Assembly (NCBI GenBank): GCA_031281815.1
Contig: JAITEY010000240.1
Location: 1-9,560, forward strand
DNA: 9,560 bases
Origin: Desulfovibrio sp.
Lineage (GTDB): Bacteria > Desulfobacterota > Desulfovibrionia > Desulfovibrionales > Desulfovibrionaceae
Reading direction: 5' to 3'
Under the pieces are notes generated by a model. It ran no database searches. It was not told the DNA's origin and saw only the letters and a list, made by a program, of their open reading frames with translations. The position numbers and the translations under genes are program-made. How positions within the stretch are numbered: position 1 is the stretch's first letter; the number at the start of each line of letters is the position of its first letter. This document shows, one piece after another, positions 1-6,676 of the stretch.

Positions 1-566
1 ATTCCCGGCATAAGCTGTATGCCGAGCGCGAAGCCGGCCTCCTTGACGGCCGCGCAGGCATCCAGCGCCGCCGCGCCGCCGTAGCCGCGTCCGGCGCACT
101 CCAGCGCGCGGTCCTGAAAACTCTGCACGCCGAGTTCCACCAGGGAAATTCCGGCCGCCCGCATGGCGGCAAGCCGCGCCCCGTCCAGTTTGTCCGGGCG
201 GGTGGAACAACGCGCGGCGGAAATTCGGCCGAGGTCCAGGTGCGCGCGGACAAACTCCAGGCACGCCCTGAACTCGTCGTCCGCAAGCGCCGTGAACGTC
301 CCTCCGTAAAAGGCGATTTCCGGCGCTCCGCCCATGCCCGCACCGGCATCCTGTCCCTGTGCGGCCGCGGCGTCGATACGCCCTGCCGCCTGCTCCAGAG
401 CCGCGGCCGCGGACCGTTCCTCCTGACCGCTTTGCAGGCGCTGGTCGCAGAAGATACAGCGCCGGGCGCATCCTGAAAAGGGTAAAAAAATCGGTATAAT
501 ATACCTTGACCCATGTGCCGCCGGATACGGGGAAGGAAAAACGGTACTCCACAAAATTCTTTTCAA
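1..566 (-). CDS. Radical SAM protein, Elp3-like (partial, N-terminal part)
   Basis: The gene reads leftward and leaves the window at position 1, so about 188 residues are visible. The N-terminus contains IIPIFLPFSGC followed by a CX3CX2C iron-sulfur motif (GCARRCIFCDQ), the hallmark of radical SAM enzymes. It continues with EIAFYGGTFTAL, a CSTRPDKLD segment and LVELGVQSF, in the order seen in bacterial proteins related to the Elp3 radical SAM domain. The family binds a 4Fe-4S cluster and S-adenosylmethionine; the substrate of these bacterial members is not settled. No ATG is in frame ahead of the cysteine motif. I chose TTG at 566 because AGGTG sits 7 bases upstream; TTG at 554 is the alternative. 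An in-frame TGA at 597-599 limits how far upstream the start can be. A run of seven T on the coding strand lies within IFL, and the intact family motif argues the run length is correct. It is divergent from the HIT gene. A HemN-like assignment is less likely because the flanking motifs differ. Confidence 0.75.
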   Translation of the reverse strand, partial: MKRILWSTVFPSPYPAAHGSRYIIPIFLPFSGCARRCIFCDQRLQSGQEERSAAAALEQAAGRIDAAAAQGQDAGAGMGGAPEIAFYGGTFTALADDEFRACLEFVRAHLDLGRISAARCSTRPDKLDGARLAAMRAAGISLVELGVQSFQDRALECAGRGYGGAAALDACAAVKEAGFALGIQLMPG

Positions 567-580
567 GAGCCGGCACCTAC

Positions 581-610
581 TTGATTTTTCTGCGTTTCAA
601 GGTGTACAAA
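581..610 (+). promoter_or_regulatory. Possible sigma-70-like promoter for the HIT gene
   Basis: TTGATT (581-586) and TACAAA (605-610) are separated by 18 bases, with 4 of 6 matches to each consensus box. The start site would fall near 617, leaving a leader of about 43 bases before the HIT start codon. The match is only moderate, and it is the best placed candidate in the 567-659 gap between the divergent radical SAM and HIT genes. Confidence 0.3.
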
Positions 611-659
611 AGAAATGCGTCACCGGAATGCCGTCACACACAAAACAACGGGAGTATGC

Positions 660-1091
660 ATGCCTGCCCGCCCGATGGACAAGGATTGTATTTTCTGCAA
701 AATTGTTTCCGGCGCCTTGGAGTCGGCCTGTGTCTATGAAGACGAGGACATGTACGCTTTTCTGGACATCAATCCGCTGGCGCGCGGCCACACGCTGCTT
801 GTTCCCAGGGGGCATTACCCCACGCTGCTTGATTTTCCGCCGGAGTGCGGCCTGCCCTTGGCGGGGGCCATGCGCCGCATAGCCGACGCCCTGATGCGGG
901 AAACCGGCTGCGGCGGGTTCAACTGCATCTCCAACAACTTCGGCGCGGCCGGGCAGGTGGTGTTCCACTCCCATTGGCACATCGTGCCGCGCTTCGACGA
1001 GGACGGGCTGCTGGCCGTCCGGCCCGGCAAGTATAAAGACAACGAAGAAATGCGACAACTGGCAAAATCCGTCAGGGCGCGTGCCCTTTGA
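660..1091 (+). CDS. HIT-family nucleotide hydrolase/transferase
   Basis: A 143-residue histidine-triad protein of normal family length. CIFCKI near the N-terminus (Cys10 and Cys13) is the likely half of a zinc site, followed by FLDINPLARGHTLLVP and the signature HSHWHIVPR at residues 103-111. The triad histidines are 103, 105 and 107, and His105 corresponds to the nucleophile of Hint enzymes. Family members hydrolyse or transfer nucleotidyl groups from substrates such as AMP-lysine, adenosine phosphoramidates or dinucleoside polyphosphates in the cytoplasm; the exact substrate cannot be read from sequence. I chose ATG 660 because GGGAG sits 5 bases upstream. The open frame extends to 615, but those residues are not family-like and lack a ribosome site; ATG 675 is a second possibility. 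It is followed 17 bases later by the HU/IHF gene and is probably cotranscribed with it. Confidence 0.92.
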   Translation: MPARPMDKDCIFCKIVSGALESACVYEDEDMYAFLDINPLARGHTLLVPRGHYPTLLDFPPECGLPLAGAMRRIADALMRETGCGGFNCISNNFGAAGQVVFHSHWHIVPRFDEDGLLAVRPGKYKDNEEMRQLAKSVRARAL

Positions 1092-1108
1092 TCCTGCCGG
1101 AGGGGAGT

Positions 1109-1405
1109 ATGAGCGAAAAAACACTGACCAAAGCCGACATCGTCGACAGCATCTACGATAAGACGAACAGAAACCGCAACGAAGTCAAAAGACTGGTGGA
1201 ATCATTGCTGCGTTTGAGCAAGCAGGCCATCAAAAAGGACCATGCCCTGCTCATCAGCGGGCTGGGCAAGTTTGAAGCCTACGACAAAAAGGCTCGGAAA
1301 GGGCGCAACCCGCAAACCGACGCCTCCATTATCCTGCCCCCGCGCAAGGTCGTCGTATTCCGGCTCTCCCGCAAACTGAGAGCCGAGCTGAACAGCAATA
1401 CCTGA
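1109..1405 (+). CDS. HU/IHF-family DNA-bending protein (IHF alpha-like)
   Basis: A 98-residue protein matching the HU/IHF fold along its whole length: TLTKADIVDSIYDK forms the first helices, LLISGLGKFEAYDKKARKGR the strand and start of the DNA-gripping arm, and VVVFRLSRKLRAELN the end. GRNPQT at 65-70 carries Pro68, the proline that intercalates into the minor groove and kinks DNA. The overall pattern is closer to IHF alpha than to HU, but a subunit label is an inference and the partner is not in this window. Such proteins bend DNA in transcription, recombination and nucleoid organisation. ATG 1109 is preferred because GGAGGGGAG lies just upstream (1099-1107); an in-frame TTG at 1088 overlapping the HIT stop would add seven poor residues. 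It likely shares a transcript with the HIT gene. Confidence 0.9.
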   Translation: MSEKTLTKADIVDSIYDKTNRNRNEVKRLVESLLRLSKQAIKKDHALLISGLGKFEAYDKKARKGRNPQTDASIILPPRKVVVFRLSRKLRAELNSNT

Positions 1406-1431
1406 TCCGGACGCGACGTTTTGTCTGCGCA

Positions 1432-1445
1432 GGCCGGCCCCGGCC
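1432..1445. repeat. GC-rich inverted repeat after the HU/IHF gene
   Basis: GGCCGG and CCGGCC flank two C residues, a perfect 6-bp stem 26 bases past the HU/IHF stop. No T-run follows, so it is at best a weak terminator or pause. The rest of 1406-1516 shows no clear promoter for tgt. Confidence 0.25.
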
Positions 1446-1516
1446 GTCGAGGCATGCAAAATCAACGTTAATCTGCTCCAGAGCGCGGTTGTGGTGTAAA
1501 CATCACATCAGACATT

Positions 1517-2671
1517 ATGGAATATACGCATGACGTTGCGCCGGCCGCCTGTTTTGAGCTGTGCGGACGGGACGGGGCGGCGCGCGCCGGGCTTTTGCGC
1601 ACGGCCCACGGCTTCGTCGAAACCCCGGTGTTCATGCCCGTGGGTACCGCGGGCAGCGTCAAAGCTCTGGCTCCCGATGATCTGCACAGCCTGAAGGCCG
1701 GGATAATTCTCGGCAACACCTACCATCTTCACCTGCGCCCCGGCGACGAACTCATCGCCCGGCGCGGCGGCCTGCACGTCTTCAGCGCCTGGGACAAGGC
1801 AATCCTCACGGACAGCGGGGGCTTCCAGGCTTTCAGCCTTGCGGCGCTCAGCCGGGTCGGCGAAGACGGCGTGACGTTCCGTTCCCATCTGGACGGCTCG
1901 ACGCATCTGTTCACCCCGGAAAACGTCATGGGCATCCAGGCCGCTTTGGGTTCGGACATCATGATGGTGCTGGACGAGTGCCTGCCCTACGGCGCATCGC
2001 GTGACGTCACCTGCGCGTCCGTGGGACGCACGACGCGCTGGGCCTTGCGTTGTCTGGACGCCGCGCCGCGGGAGCAACGGAAAGGACGTCTGCTTTTCGC
2101 CGTCACGCAGGGCGGCTTTTTCCCCGACCTGCGCGCCGCGTCGGTGGAGCAGCTCACCGCGCGCGACTTTGACGGCTTTGCCGTGGGCGGTCTGTCCGTG
2201 GGCGAAAGCCGGACCGAAATGTATGACCTTGTGCGGCTCACTGCGCCTTTGCTGCCGGAAGGCAAGCCGCGCTATCTTATGGGCGTCGGCACGCCGGAAG
2301 ACATCGTGACCGGCATAGCGGCGGGCCTGGACATGTTCGACTGCGTGCTGCCGACGCGCAATGCGCGCAACGGGACGCTCTTTACCTCGCAGGGGAAAAT
2401 CAACATCAAACGCCGGGAATTCGCCGAGGACGACGGCCCCCTGGATCCCGGCTGCTCCTGCTACACCTGCCGCACCTTCTCCAGGGCGTACCTGCGCCAC
2501 CTGTTCAAGGCCGGGGAGATATTGTCCTTCCGCTTGAATTCCCTGCATAATCTGGCCTACTACCTGAACCTGACGCGAGAGGCGCGCGAAGCGATACTGC
2601 AAGGCCGTTTTGCGGCTTTTCGCGCGCGCATTGCGGAGATTTACGGTCGTAATGCTTCCGGGAGCGGATAA
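1517..2671 (+). CDS. tgt: tRNA-guanine(34) transglycosylase (queuine tRNA-ribosyltransferase)
   Basis: A 384-residue enzyme of typical bacterial length that swaps guanine at the wobble position of Tyr, His, Asn and Asp tRNAs for the queuosine precursor preQ1. It contains HGFVETPVFMPVGTAGSVKA (31-50), the catalytic-base motif DSGGFQ with Asp99, VTQGG at 196-200, GGLSVGE at 224-230 and FDCVLPTRNARNG with the nucleophile Asp275. The zinc site is CSCYTC (Cys313, Cys315, Cys318) plus His344 in NSLHN. All key residues are present and the frame is intact. ATG 1517 gives the family-like N-terminus, but the 10 bases ahead show no good ribosome-binding sequence, so initiation may be inefficient or depend on upstream translation. 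It lies 111 bases after the HU/IHF gene on the same strand and converges on the large minus-strand gene. Confidence 0.97.
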   Translation: MEYTHDVAPAACFELCGRDGAARAGLLRTAHGFVETPVFMPVGTAGSVKALAPDDLHSLKAGIILGNTYHLHLRPGDELIARRGGLHVFSAWDKAILTDSGGFQAFSLAALSRVGEDGVTFRSHLDGSTHLFTPENVMGIQAALGSDIMMVLDECLPYGASRDVTCASVGRTTRWALRCLDAAPREQRKGRLLFAVTQGGFFPDLRAASVEQLTARDFDGFAVGGLSVGESRTEMYDLVRLTAPLLPEGKPRYLMGVGTPEDIVTGIAAGLDMFDCVLPTRNARNGTLFTSQGKINIKRREFAEDDGPLDPGCSCYTCRTFSRAYLRHLFKAGEILSFRLNSLHNLAYYLNLTREAREAILQGRFAAFRARIAEIYGRNASGSG

Positions 2672-2786
2672 CCACAGGGAAATCTGAAGTATTCCTTGAT
2701 CAGTCCTTGTCCATAATCGGCTTCACGGCAAACAAGAGGCCGGCAAAGCCGAACTGCACGGAAGCAGCGTTGCGGTTCACATTGAA

Positions 2787-5700
2787 TTACAGCAGCGGGA
2801 GATGCTCTTCGCGCCGTGTAACCCGGCGCACCTGCACGGAGCGGTTGAGCAGGACGTGAGGCAGTTCGGCCAGGAACCGCGACGGCTTGAGACGCAAGGT
2901 CCTGCCGTAAAGAGTGCGCACACCGGCGTGGCTGAGGTAAAGGAAATCTTCCGCCCGCGTCAAGCCGACATAGAACAGGCGGCGTTCTTCTTCCGGGTCC
3001 GGGTCGCGCATTTTGTCGCCCGCCTTGCCGGTCAGCAGTTCAGGACCGGCGAAAGGCACGAGGCCGTCTTCCAGACAGGGCAGGAACACGCTGCGGAATT
3101 CCAGGCCCTTGGCCGCGTGCAGGCTGATGATCTGCACTTTTTCTCCCTTGGCCCGCACCAGTTCCAGTTCGTTCATAAGGCCGGCAAAGGTCAGCAGTCC
3201 TGCCCATCCGCCGTGTTGTTCATAGGCTTTGAGCAGGGCGCGGCATACAGGAGAAATCCGGAACAGGGGATCAAAGGGCGGGGTGTTCTGCAGATGGGCG
3301 ACGACGGCCGCGGGGCCTTCGGCAAGCACACGCATGGGGATATCCGGTGCGGCGCCGTCTTCAAATTCCTCGGACGGGGCTACGCCCAGCATGCGCCCGG
3401 CGGCGCGCAGGATGACGGCTGCTCGGGCATCGGCCCAAAATACGTCCCCGGCCGGTTCGGACACAGGTATGCCTTTGCGGGCCAAGGCGTTGCGGATGGG
3501 TCCGGCCAGGGCGCGGATGCGCACCAGGACGGCGATGTCGCCGGGACTGTGGTCGGCCTGCGGGCGCGGCGGGCCGGATTTTCCGTTGTTGCCGCGCGCG
3601 TCGGCCAGACTGTGTCCGCCCGTGCCGACGAGTTCGGCGACGCGGTCTGCCACCCAGGCGGCTTCAGTGTCGGCCGTGGAGGCGGAAAACATGCGTATGA
3701 GGGCATCGTCGTCGCGTGCCGGGACAAGCCCGTCCGCGGCGAAGGCGCCGGGAGCTGTTTCGGGGAACAAGGCCCGTCCCGCGCGCAGGATGCACGGACG
3801 CGACCGGTAGTTGCGGCGCAGGCTGATTACCTGCGCATGCGGCCAGGCCTCCAGGAAGAAACGGAAGGCATCGCCGTGCGCCCCGCGAAAGGAATATACG
3901 GACTGATCGGGATCGCCGATGCCGAAAAAGCCTTCGCCTTCAAGGTTTCCGGAGTTGACCAGGGCGCGGATGAGCATGAGCTGCAAAGGGGAAAGGTCCT
4001 GTATTTCGTCAACCAGCACATGTTCGTAAGGGGTTGTGTACAGGCCGCTTTCGAGTCGTTCGAGAAAGAATTCCGGTAAATCCGTATAGTCGGCGAGATT
4101 CCACACGTTTTTCTGGGCCAGATAGCGCGCGGCGTAGTCGGCAAACTCCGGCGGGAGCGCTTCCCGGCGTTCACGGGCCAGACTCAGGGACTGCCAGGCA
4201 TCGGCGATGCGGCGCGCGCCTGCTTCGGCGTTGGCTTCGGCGAACACGCGGCGGGCGGCGGCTTCGTCCAGCAGCAGGGGCGCGTCGGCCTGATCGGCGC
4301 ACAGGCGTTCCAAGGCCAGCGCGTGCAGGGTGTCCGTGCGCGGGAGCAAGGTATTCCGCCCCAGGGCGTCCGCCAGCCGGCGGTCCATTTCCGCCGCTGC
4401 CCTGCGGGTAAAGGTCACGGCCGCTATCCTGCGCGGGTCGATGCCCTCGTTGAGCAGGTACAGGATACGGGCAATGAGGGTGCGCGTTTTGCCTGTGCCG
4501 GGGCCGGCGCAGACGAGGACCGGGCCCGGACCGGCCGGCACGGCGCGTTCCTGCTCTTCATTCAAGCCCTCGGCGGGAGAGAGGGTATTCGCCGCAACGC
4601 GGGACGTCCGCGCTTCCGCCTTCACGGCATCCGCCTGCGGCGGTATCGGTGTGGTCCCGGCCTGCGGCGGCATCGGCGGGGCGCCGGCGGCTACGGATTC
4701 GGGGGGAGCGGTCGGCATTGTGTCCGGCAATACGGGAGCGGCCTTGGCCGCCCCGGCTGCTTTCTTTTTGCGCGCCGGGGCAGGCGCGGGAGCGGACACT
4801 CCCGGCAGGGTCAGGCCGAGGTTCTGCGGACGCAACGGGGGAACCTTGCCTCCTGCGGCATCCTCCGGGTCGCTCCGGGCAACGCTTTGAAGCGTTTCTG
4901 AAGATGACCGGGACGCCGTGTCCTCTGCGCGTTTTTCCGGGTTATTCCGGGCAAAGCCCGGAAGCGTTTCCGCGCTTCTTCCCCTGCGCCGGGGCAGGCC
5001 GATGCCGCGCCTGACGTCCGCGAGTTCGGCATCGTCGAACATGCGCACTGTGCCGTATTCGCCGTCGTAGCCCCCGCTCAGGCGCACATCGCCCTTGCGC
5101 ATGCGGCGCAGGGCCTCGCCCAGCGGAGGAAAGAGGCGTGCCGGGTCATCCTCCGGCAGGGTGCGCAAAATGAGCAGTTCCGGCCCGAAGCGGCGCAGGA
5201 GGTCCGCATACATTTCTTCCACCCGGCGGCTTTTGGGCGAAGCGCCGAGCAGTTCCGAGAGAATTTCCGGCAGGGCGGCCAGGGAGGCGAAACCGCGGCC
5301 GCCGAACTCCGCGTCGCCTCCCGTGCCGGGCGGGTAGATAGGGGTATCGCGGTCGGCCAGTTCACTGACCCGGCTCAGGACGCCGACGGTAAGGGGGGCG
5401 CCGCAGACCGGGCACAGTCCGCCGAGACGCCGCGTTTCTTCCGGACTGAGGACCACGTTGCATTTGCGGTGCCCGTCCAAATGGTATTTTCCCTCTTCCG
5501 GGAAAAATTCCAACGTGCCGAGAAACGATGTCGCGCCGGGTTTCTCGGGGTGTTTCAGGGCGTTGAAAATGCCGTCGTAGGAAAGTTCGCCGGTAAAGAC
5601 ATTGGCTTCGCGGCCGAGTTTTTCCCCGGAGTGCGCATCTGAATTCGACACCAGGCGGCGGTTGTCCAGGGCGCTCCAGAGGCGGTTCATGGCCGGGTCG

Positions 5701-6329
5701 GACGACAGGCCGGTTTCCAAGGCGAAAATTTCCGGCGCGAGGTCGGCAAAGCAGTCTTCCAGGCGGTCGAAGCCGGATTTGGAGCCGAAAAGGGAAAACC
5801 AGGGCGTCCAGATATGGGCCGGAATGAGGAAGGCCTTGGGATGGCTTTCCAGCACCAGTTCCAGAAGGTCGCGGGAATCCAGGCCGAGCATGGGGCGGCC
5901 GTCCGAGGACAGGTTGCCGACCTGGGCGAGACGCAGGCAAAAGGCGTCGGCTGCTTCCAGGTTCGGCATATAGACGAGGTTGTGTATTTTGCGCAGCTTG
6001 CCGCCGCGTTTGTAGATGAGGTTGATTTCGCCCTGGAGCATGAAGCGGGCCGGGATTTTTGCGCCGGAGGGCGCGGCGGGGACGGGCAGGCGCAGGGCCG
6101 TCTGCGCGGCCCGGGCCTCGTCGTTGAGGGTGTACAGGCCGCTTGTCTCGTCGAAGCGCAACGAAGCGCGCAGTTCATCGCGCCAGCGCGGGTGGGTGAA
6201 GTCGCCGGTGCCGATAAGGGCCAAGCCCTTTATTTCCGCCCAGGCGGCGAGCAGGGGGATGCCCAGTTTGCGGCTGGTGGCCAGGGAAAAGCGTGAATGA
6301 ATGTGCAGATCTGCCGTATATTCCTGCAT
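2787..6329 (-). CDS. Endonuclease Q-like PHP nuclease fused to a UvrD-type helicase
   Basis: A 1180-residue two-enzyme protein. Residues 1-445 are an endonuclease Q-type PHP domain: ADLHIHSRFS gives metal ligands His9 and His11, with Asp43 in GTGDF, Glu101 in QGEIN, His116, His172 in PAHIW, and Asp231/His233 in SNSDAHS. A zinc-ribbon part follows (HRKC with Cys290, CPVCG with Cys306 and Cys309), then LTVGVLSRVSELADRD. Endonuclease Q cuts DNA 5' of uracil, hypoxanthine, xanthine and abasic sites. Residues 444-584 are a Pro/Ala/Lys-rich linker. Residues 585-1180 are superfamily 1A helicase: Q motif (NEEQ), Walker A AGPGTGKT with Lys614, motif II VDEIQD (Asp774/Glu775), GDPDQSVYSFRGA, LRRNYRS, LHAAKGLEF and the RLFYVGLTRAED motif. 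It ends soon after motif VI, shorter than E. coli UvrD. ATG 6329 is chosen because it begins right at the PHP domain; a TTG at 6377 would add 16 unsupported residues. The frame is unbroken. Both halves look catalytically complete; cooperation between them is inference. Confidence 0.93.
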   Translation of the reverse strand: MQEYTADLHIHSRFSLATSRKLGIPLLAAWAEIKGLALIGTGDFTHPRWRDELRASLRFDETSGLYTLNDEARAAQTALRLPVPAAPSGAKIPARFMLQGEINLIYKRGGKLRKIHNLVYMPNLEAADAFCLRLAQVGNLSSDGRPMLGLDSRDLLELVLESHPKAFLIPAHIWTPWFSLFGSKSGFDRLEDCFADLAPEIFALETGLSSDPAMNRLWSALDNRRLVSNSDAHSGEKLGREANVFTGELSYDGIFNALKHPEKPGATSFLGTLEFFPEEGKYHLDGHRKCNVVLSPEETRRLGGLCPVCGAPLTVGVLSRVSELADRDTPIYPPGTGGDAEFGGRGFASLAALPEILSELLGASPKSRRVEEMYADLLRRFGPELLILRTLPEDDPARLFPPLGEALRRMRKGDVRLSGGYDGEYGTVRMFDDAELADVRRGIGLPRRRGRSAETLPGFARNNPEKRAEDTASRSSSETLQSVARSDPEDAAGGKVPPLRPQNLGLTLPGVSAPAPAPARKKKAAGAAKAAPVLPDTMPTAPPESVAAGAPPMPPQAGTTPIPPQADAVKAEARTSRVAANTLSPAEGLNEEQERAVPAGPGPVLVCAGPGTGKTRTLIARILYLLNEGIDPRRIAAVTFTRRAAAEMDRRLADALGRNTLLPRTDTLHALALERLCADQADAPLLLDEAAARRVFAEANAEAGARRIADAWQSLSLARERREALPPEFADYAARYLAQKNVWNLADYTDLPEFFLERLESGLYTTPYEHVLVDEIQDLSPLQLMLIRALVNSGNLEGEGFFGIGDPDQSVYSFRGAHGDAFRFFLEAWPHAQVISLRRNYRSRPCILRAGRALFPETAPGAFAADGLVPARDDDALIRMFSASTADTEAAWVADRVAELVGTGGHSLADARGNNGKSGPPRPQADHSPGDIAVLVRIRALAGPIRNALARKGIPVSEPAGDVFWADARAAVILRAAGRMLGVAPSEEFEDGAAPDIPMRVLAEGPAAVVAHLQNTPPFDPLFRISPVCRALLKAYEQHGGWAGLLTFAGLMNELELVRAKGEKVQIISLHAAKGLEFRSVFLPCLEDGLVPFAGPELLTGKAGDKMRDPDPEEERRLFYVGLTRAEDFLYLSHAGVRTLYGRTLRLKPSRFLAELPHVLLNRSVQVRRVTRREEHLPLL
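4864..4970 (-). repeat. In-frame 72-nt-spaced palindromic repeats in the fusion linker
   Basis: Two 35-base copies (4864-4898 and 4936-4970) match at 28 of 35 positions and lie 72 bases, or 24 codons, apart, so the linker reads ETLPGFARNNPEK and then ETLQSVARSDPED. Each copy carries a hairpin, but in a different place: AACGCTT-TG-AAGCGTT at 4881-4896 in one and CCGGGC-AAA-GCCCGG at 4947-4961 in the other. This is more structure than an ordinary linker needs and could be a palindromic repeat captured in the reading frame, or a simple local duplication. Confidence 0.7.
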
Positions 6330-6345
6330 GGCCGGGGCGCCTTGA

Positions 6346-6361
6346 CTGTTGTTCAGTACAG
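6346..6361. promoter_or_regulatory. Putative LexA/SOS-box-like operator
   Basis: CTGT-TGTTCAGT-ACAG is a 16-bp dyad matching the E. coli-type SOS box core CTGT-N8-ACAG on both half sites. It begins 17 bases upstream of the start codon of the nuclease-helicase gene and downstream of its predicted promoter, a place where a bound repressor could block transcription. Eight fixed bases occur by chance about once per 65 kb, so position ahead of a DNA-repair gene makes it notable. LexA of this lineage may prefer a different motif, which limits confidence. Confidence 0.45.
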
Positions 6362-6403
6362 CCGGTCCGAAGGACAAAGCCGGGAGAACCGCTGCCTGGA
6401 GCG

Positions 6404-6432
6404 TCTATACCAGACGGGCGGCCCTCCGGCAA
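6404..6432 (-). promoter_or_regulatory. Sigma-70-like extended -10 promoter for the nuclease-helicase gene
   Basis: On the minus strand TTGCCG (6432-6427) is followed after exactly 17 bases by TATAGA (6409-6404), with TGG directly before the -10 box, forming an extended -10 element. Transcription would begin near 6397, leaving a leader of about 68 bases that contains the SOS-like dyad. This is the best promoter match in the window. Confidence 0.6.
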
Positions 6433-6467
6433 TGCCGGCCGGCGTATCTCTGGATTTTGCGCTTGAT

Positions 6468-6507
6468 ATTGCCGCTTGACGGCGAAGCAAGTTCGCCTCG
6501 CGGCAAT
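6468..6507. repeat. Hairpin 1 of the intergenic palindrome cluster
   Basis: ATTGCCGC (6468-6475) pairs with GCGGCAAT (6500-6507), and inside it GGCGAA (6481-6486) pairs with TTCGCC (6492-6497) around the loop GCAAG. This gives 14 base pairs with a small asymmetric internal loop. A 10-base direct repeat, CTCGCGGCAA, occurs at 6497-6506 and again at 6508-6517. No T-run follows on either strand. Confidence 0.7.
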
Positions 6508-6513
6508 CTCGCG

Positions 6514-6539
6514 GCAAGGATTTGCAGGCAAATCCTTGC
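6514..6539. repeat. Hairpin 2: perfect 12-bp inverted repeat
   Basis: GCAAGGATTTGC (6514-6525) and GCAAATCCTTGC (6528-6539) are exact reverse complements separated by only AG. It begins seven bases after hairpin 1 and abuts hairpin 3. The very short spacer favours a cruciform or a dimeric protein site as much as an RNA hairpin. Confidence 0.8.
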
Positions 6540-6574
6540 AGAGCGGATGGATATTTTCAATATCAATCCGCTCT
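6540..6574. repeat. Hairpin 3: 15-bp stem downstream of argB, possible terminator
   Basis: AGAGCGGAT (6540-6548) pairs with ATCCGCTCT (6566-6574), then one G-A mismatch, then GATATT pairs with AATATC around a TTC loop. This is the strongest hairpin in the window. Before the insertion proposed at 6577-6676 it would have abutted the argB stop codon, a position expected for a transcription end. No U-run follows, so a terminator role is uncertain; RNA 3'-end protection is another option. Confidence 0.75.
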
Positions 6575-6576
6575 AA

Positions 6577-6676
6577 GGAACTGTTCATTGATTATCTTGA
6601 ATATTTATGCTGTAGAAGCTCAATAATTTCACTGTGGATAGGGTATTATTTATAAAGATTATTTATGAACAACTCC
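6577..6676. mobile_element. Putative MITE-like miniature element with TAA target duplication
   Basis: The first 22 bases (6577-6598) and last 22 bases (6655-6676) are imperfect inverted repeats, matching at 17 of 22 positions. Read outward-in the ends begin GGAACTGTTCAT and GGAGTTGTTCAT. TAA precedes the left end (6574-6576) and follows the right end (6677-6679), as expected for a 3-bp target duplication. The 100-bp element is AT-rich in a GC-rich setting and has no coding capacity. The ends resemble insertion-sequence terminal repeats, and a TNA target would fit some IS5-family groups, but I cannot name the parent element. The remaining stretch 6330-6467 holds only the promoter and operator listed here plus a small CCGGC-AAT-GCCGG hairpin. 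Confidence 0.5.

Noticed and set aside
494..506. Palindromic GGTATAATATACC containing a TATAAT box that could drive the HIT gene.
   Set aside because: It lies inside codons for the conserved IIPIF segment of the radical SAM protein, its -35 partner is poor, and a closer candidate exists at 581-610.
2714..2752. GGCTT and AAGCC arms that could form a terminator between the convergent genes.
   Set aside because: Only five base pairs with a long loop and no T-run on either strand.
2700..2780. A 26-codon minus-strand ORF (GTG start) between tgt and the nuclease-helicase gene with a hydrophobic middle (VQFGFAGLLFAVKPIM).
   Set aside because: No ribosome-binding sequence precedes the GTG, and it lies just after a stop codon in a short convergent spacer; chance is the simpler explanation.
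2802..4079. A 425-codon plus-strand open frame opposite the helicase domain.
   Set aside because: It is a GC-rich shadow of the helicase coding strand, with no family motifs or ribosome site; the opposite strand carries complete helicase motifs.
6175..6588. A 137-codon minus-strand open frame across the intergenic region upstream of the nuclease-helicase gene.
   Set aside because: It reads through the three hairpins and then overlaps the PHP domain in another frame, and shows no protein-like motifs. Its existence may reflect GC-rich repeats, not coding.
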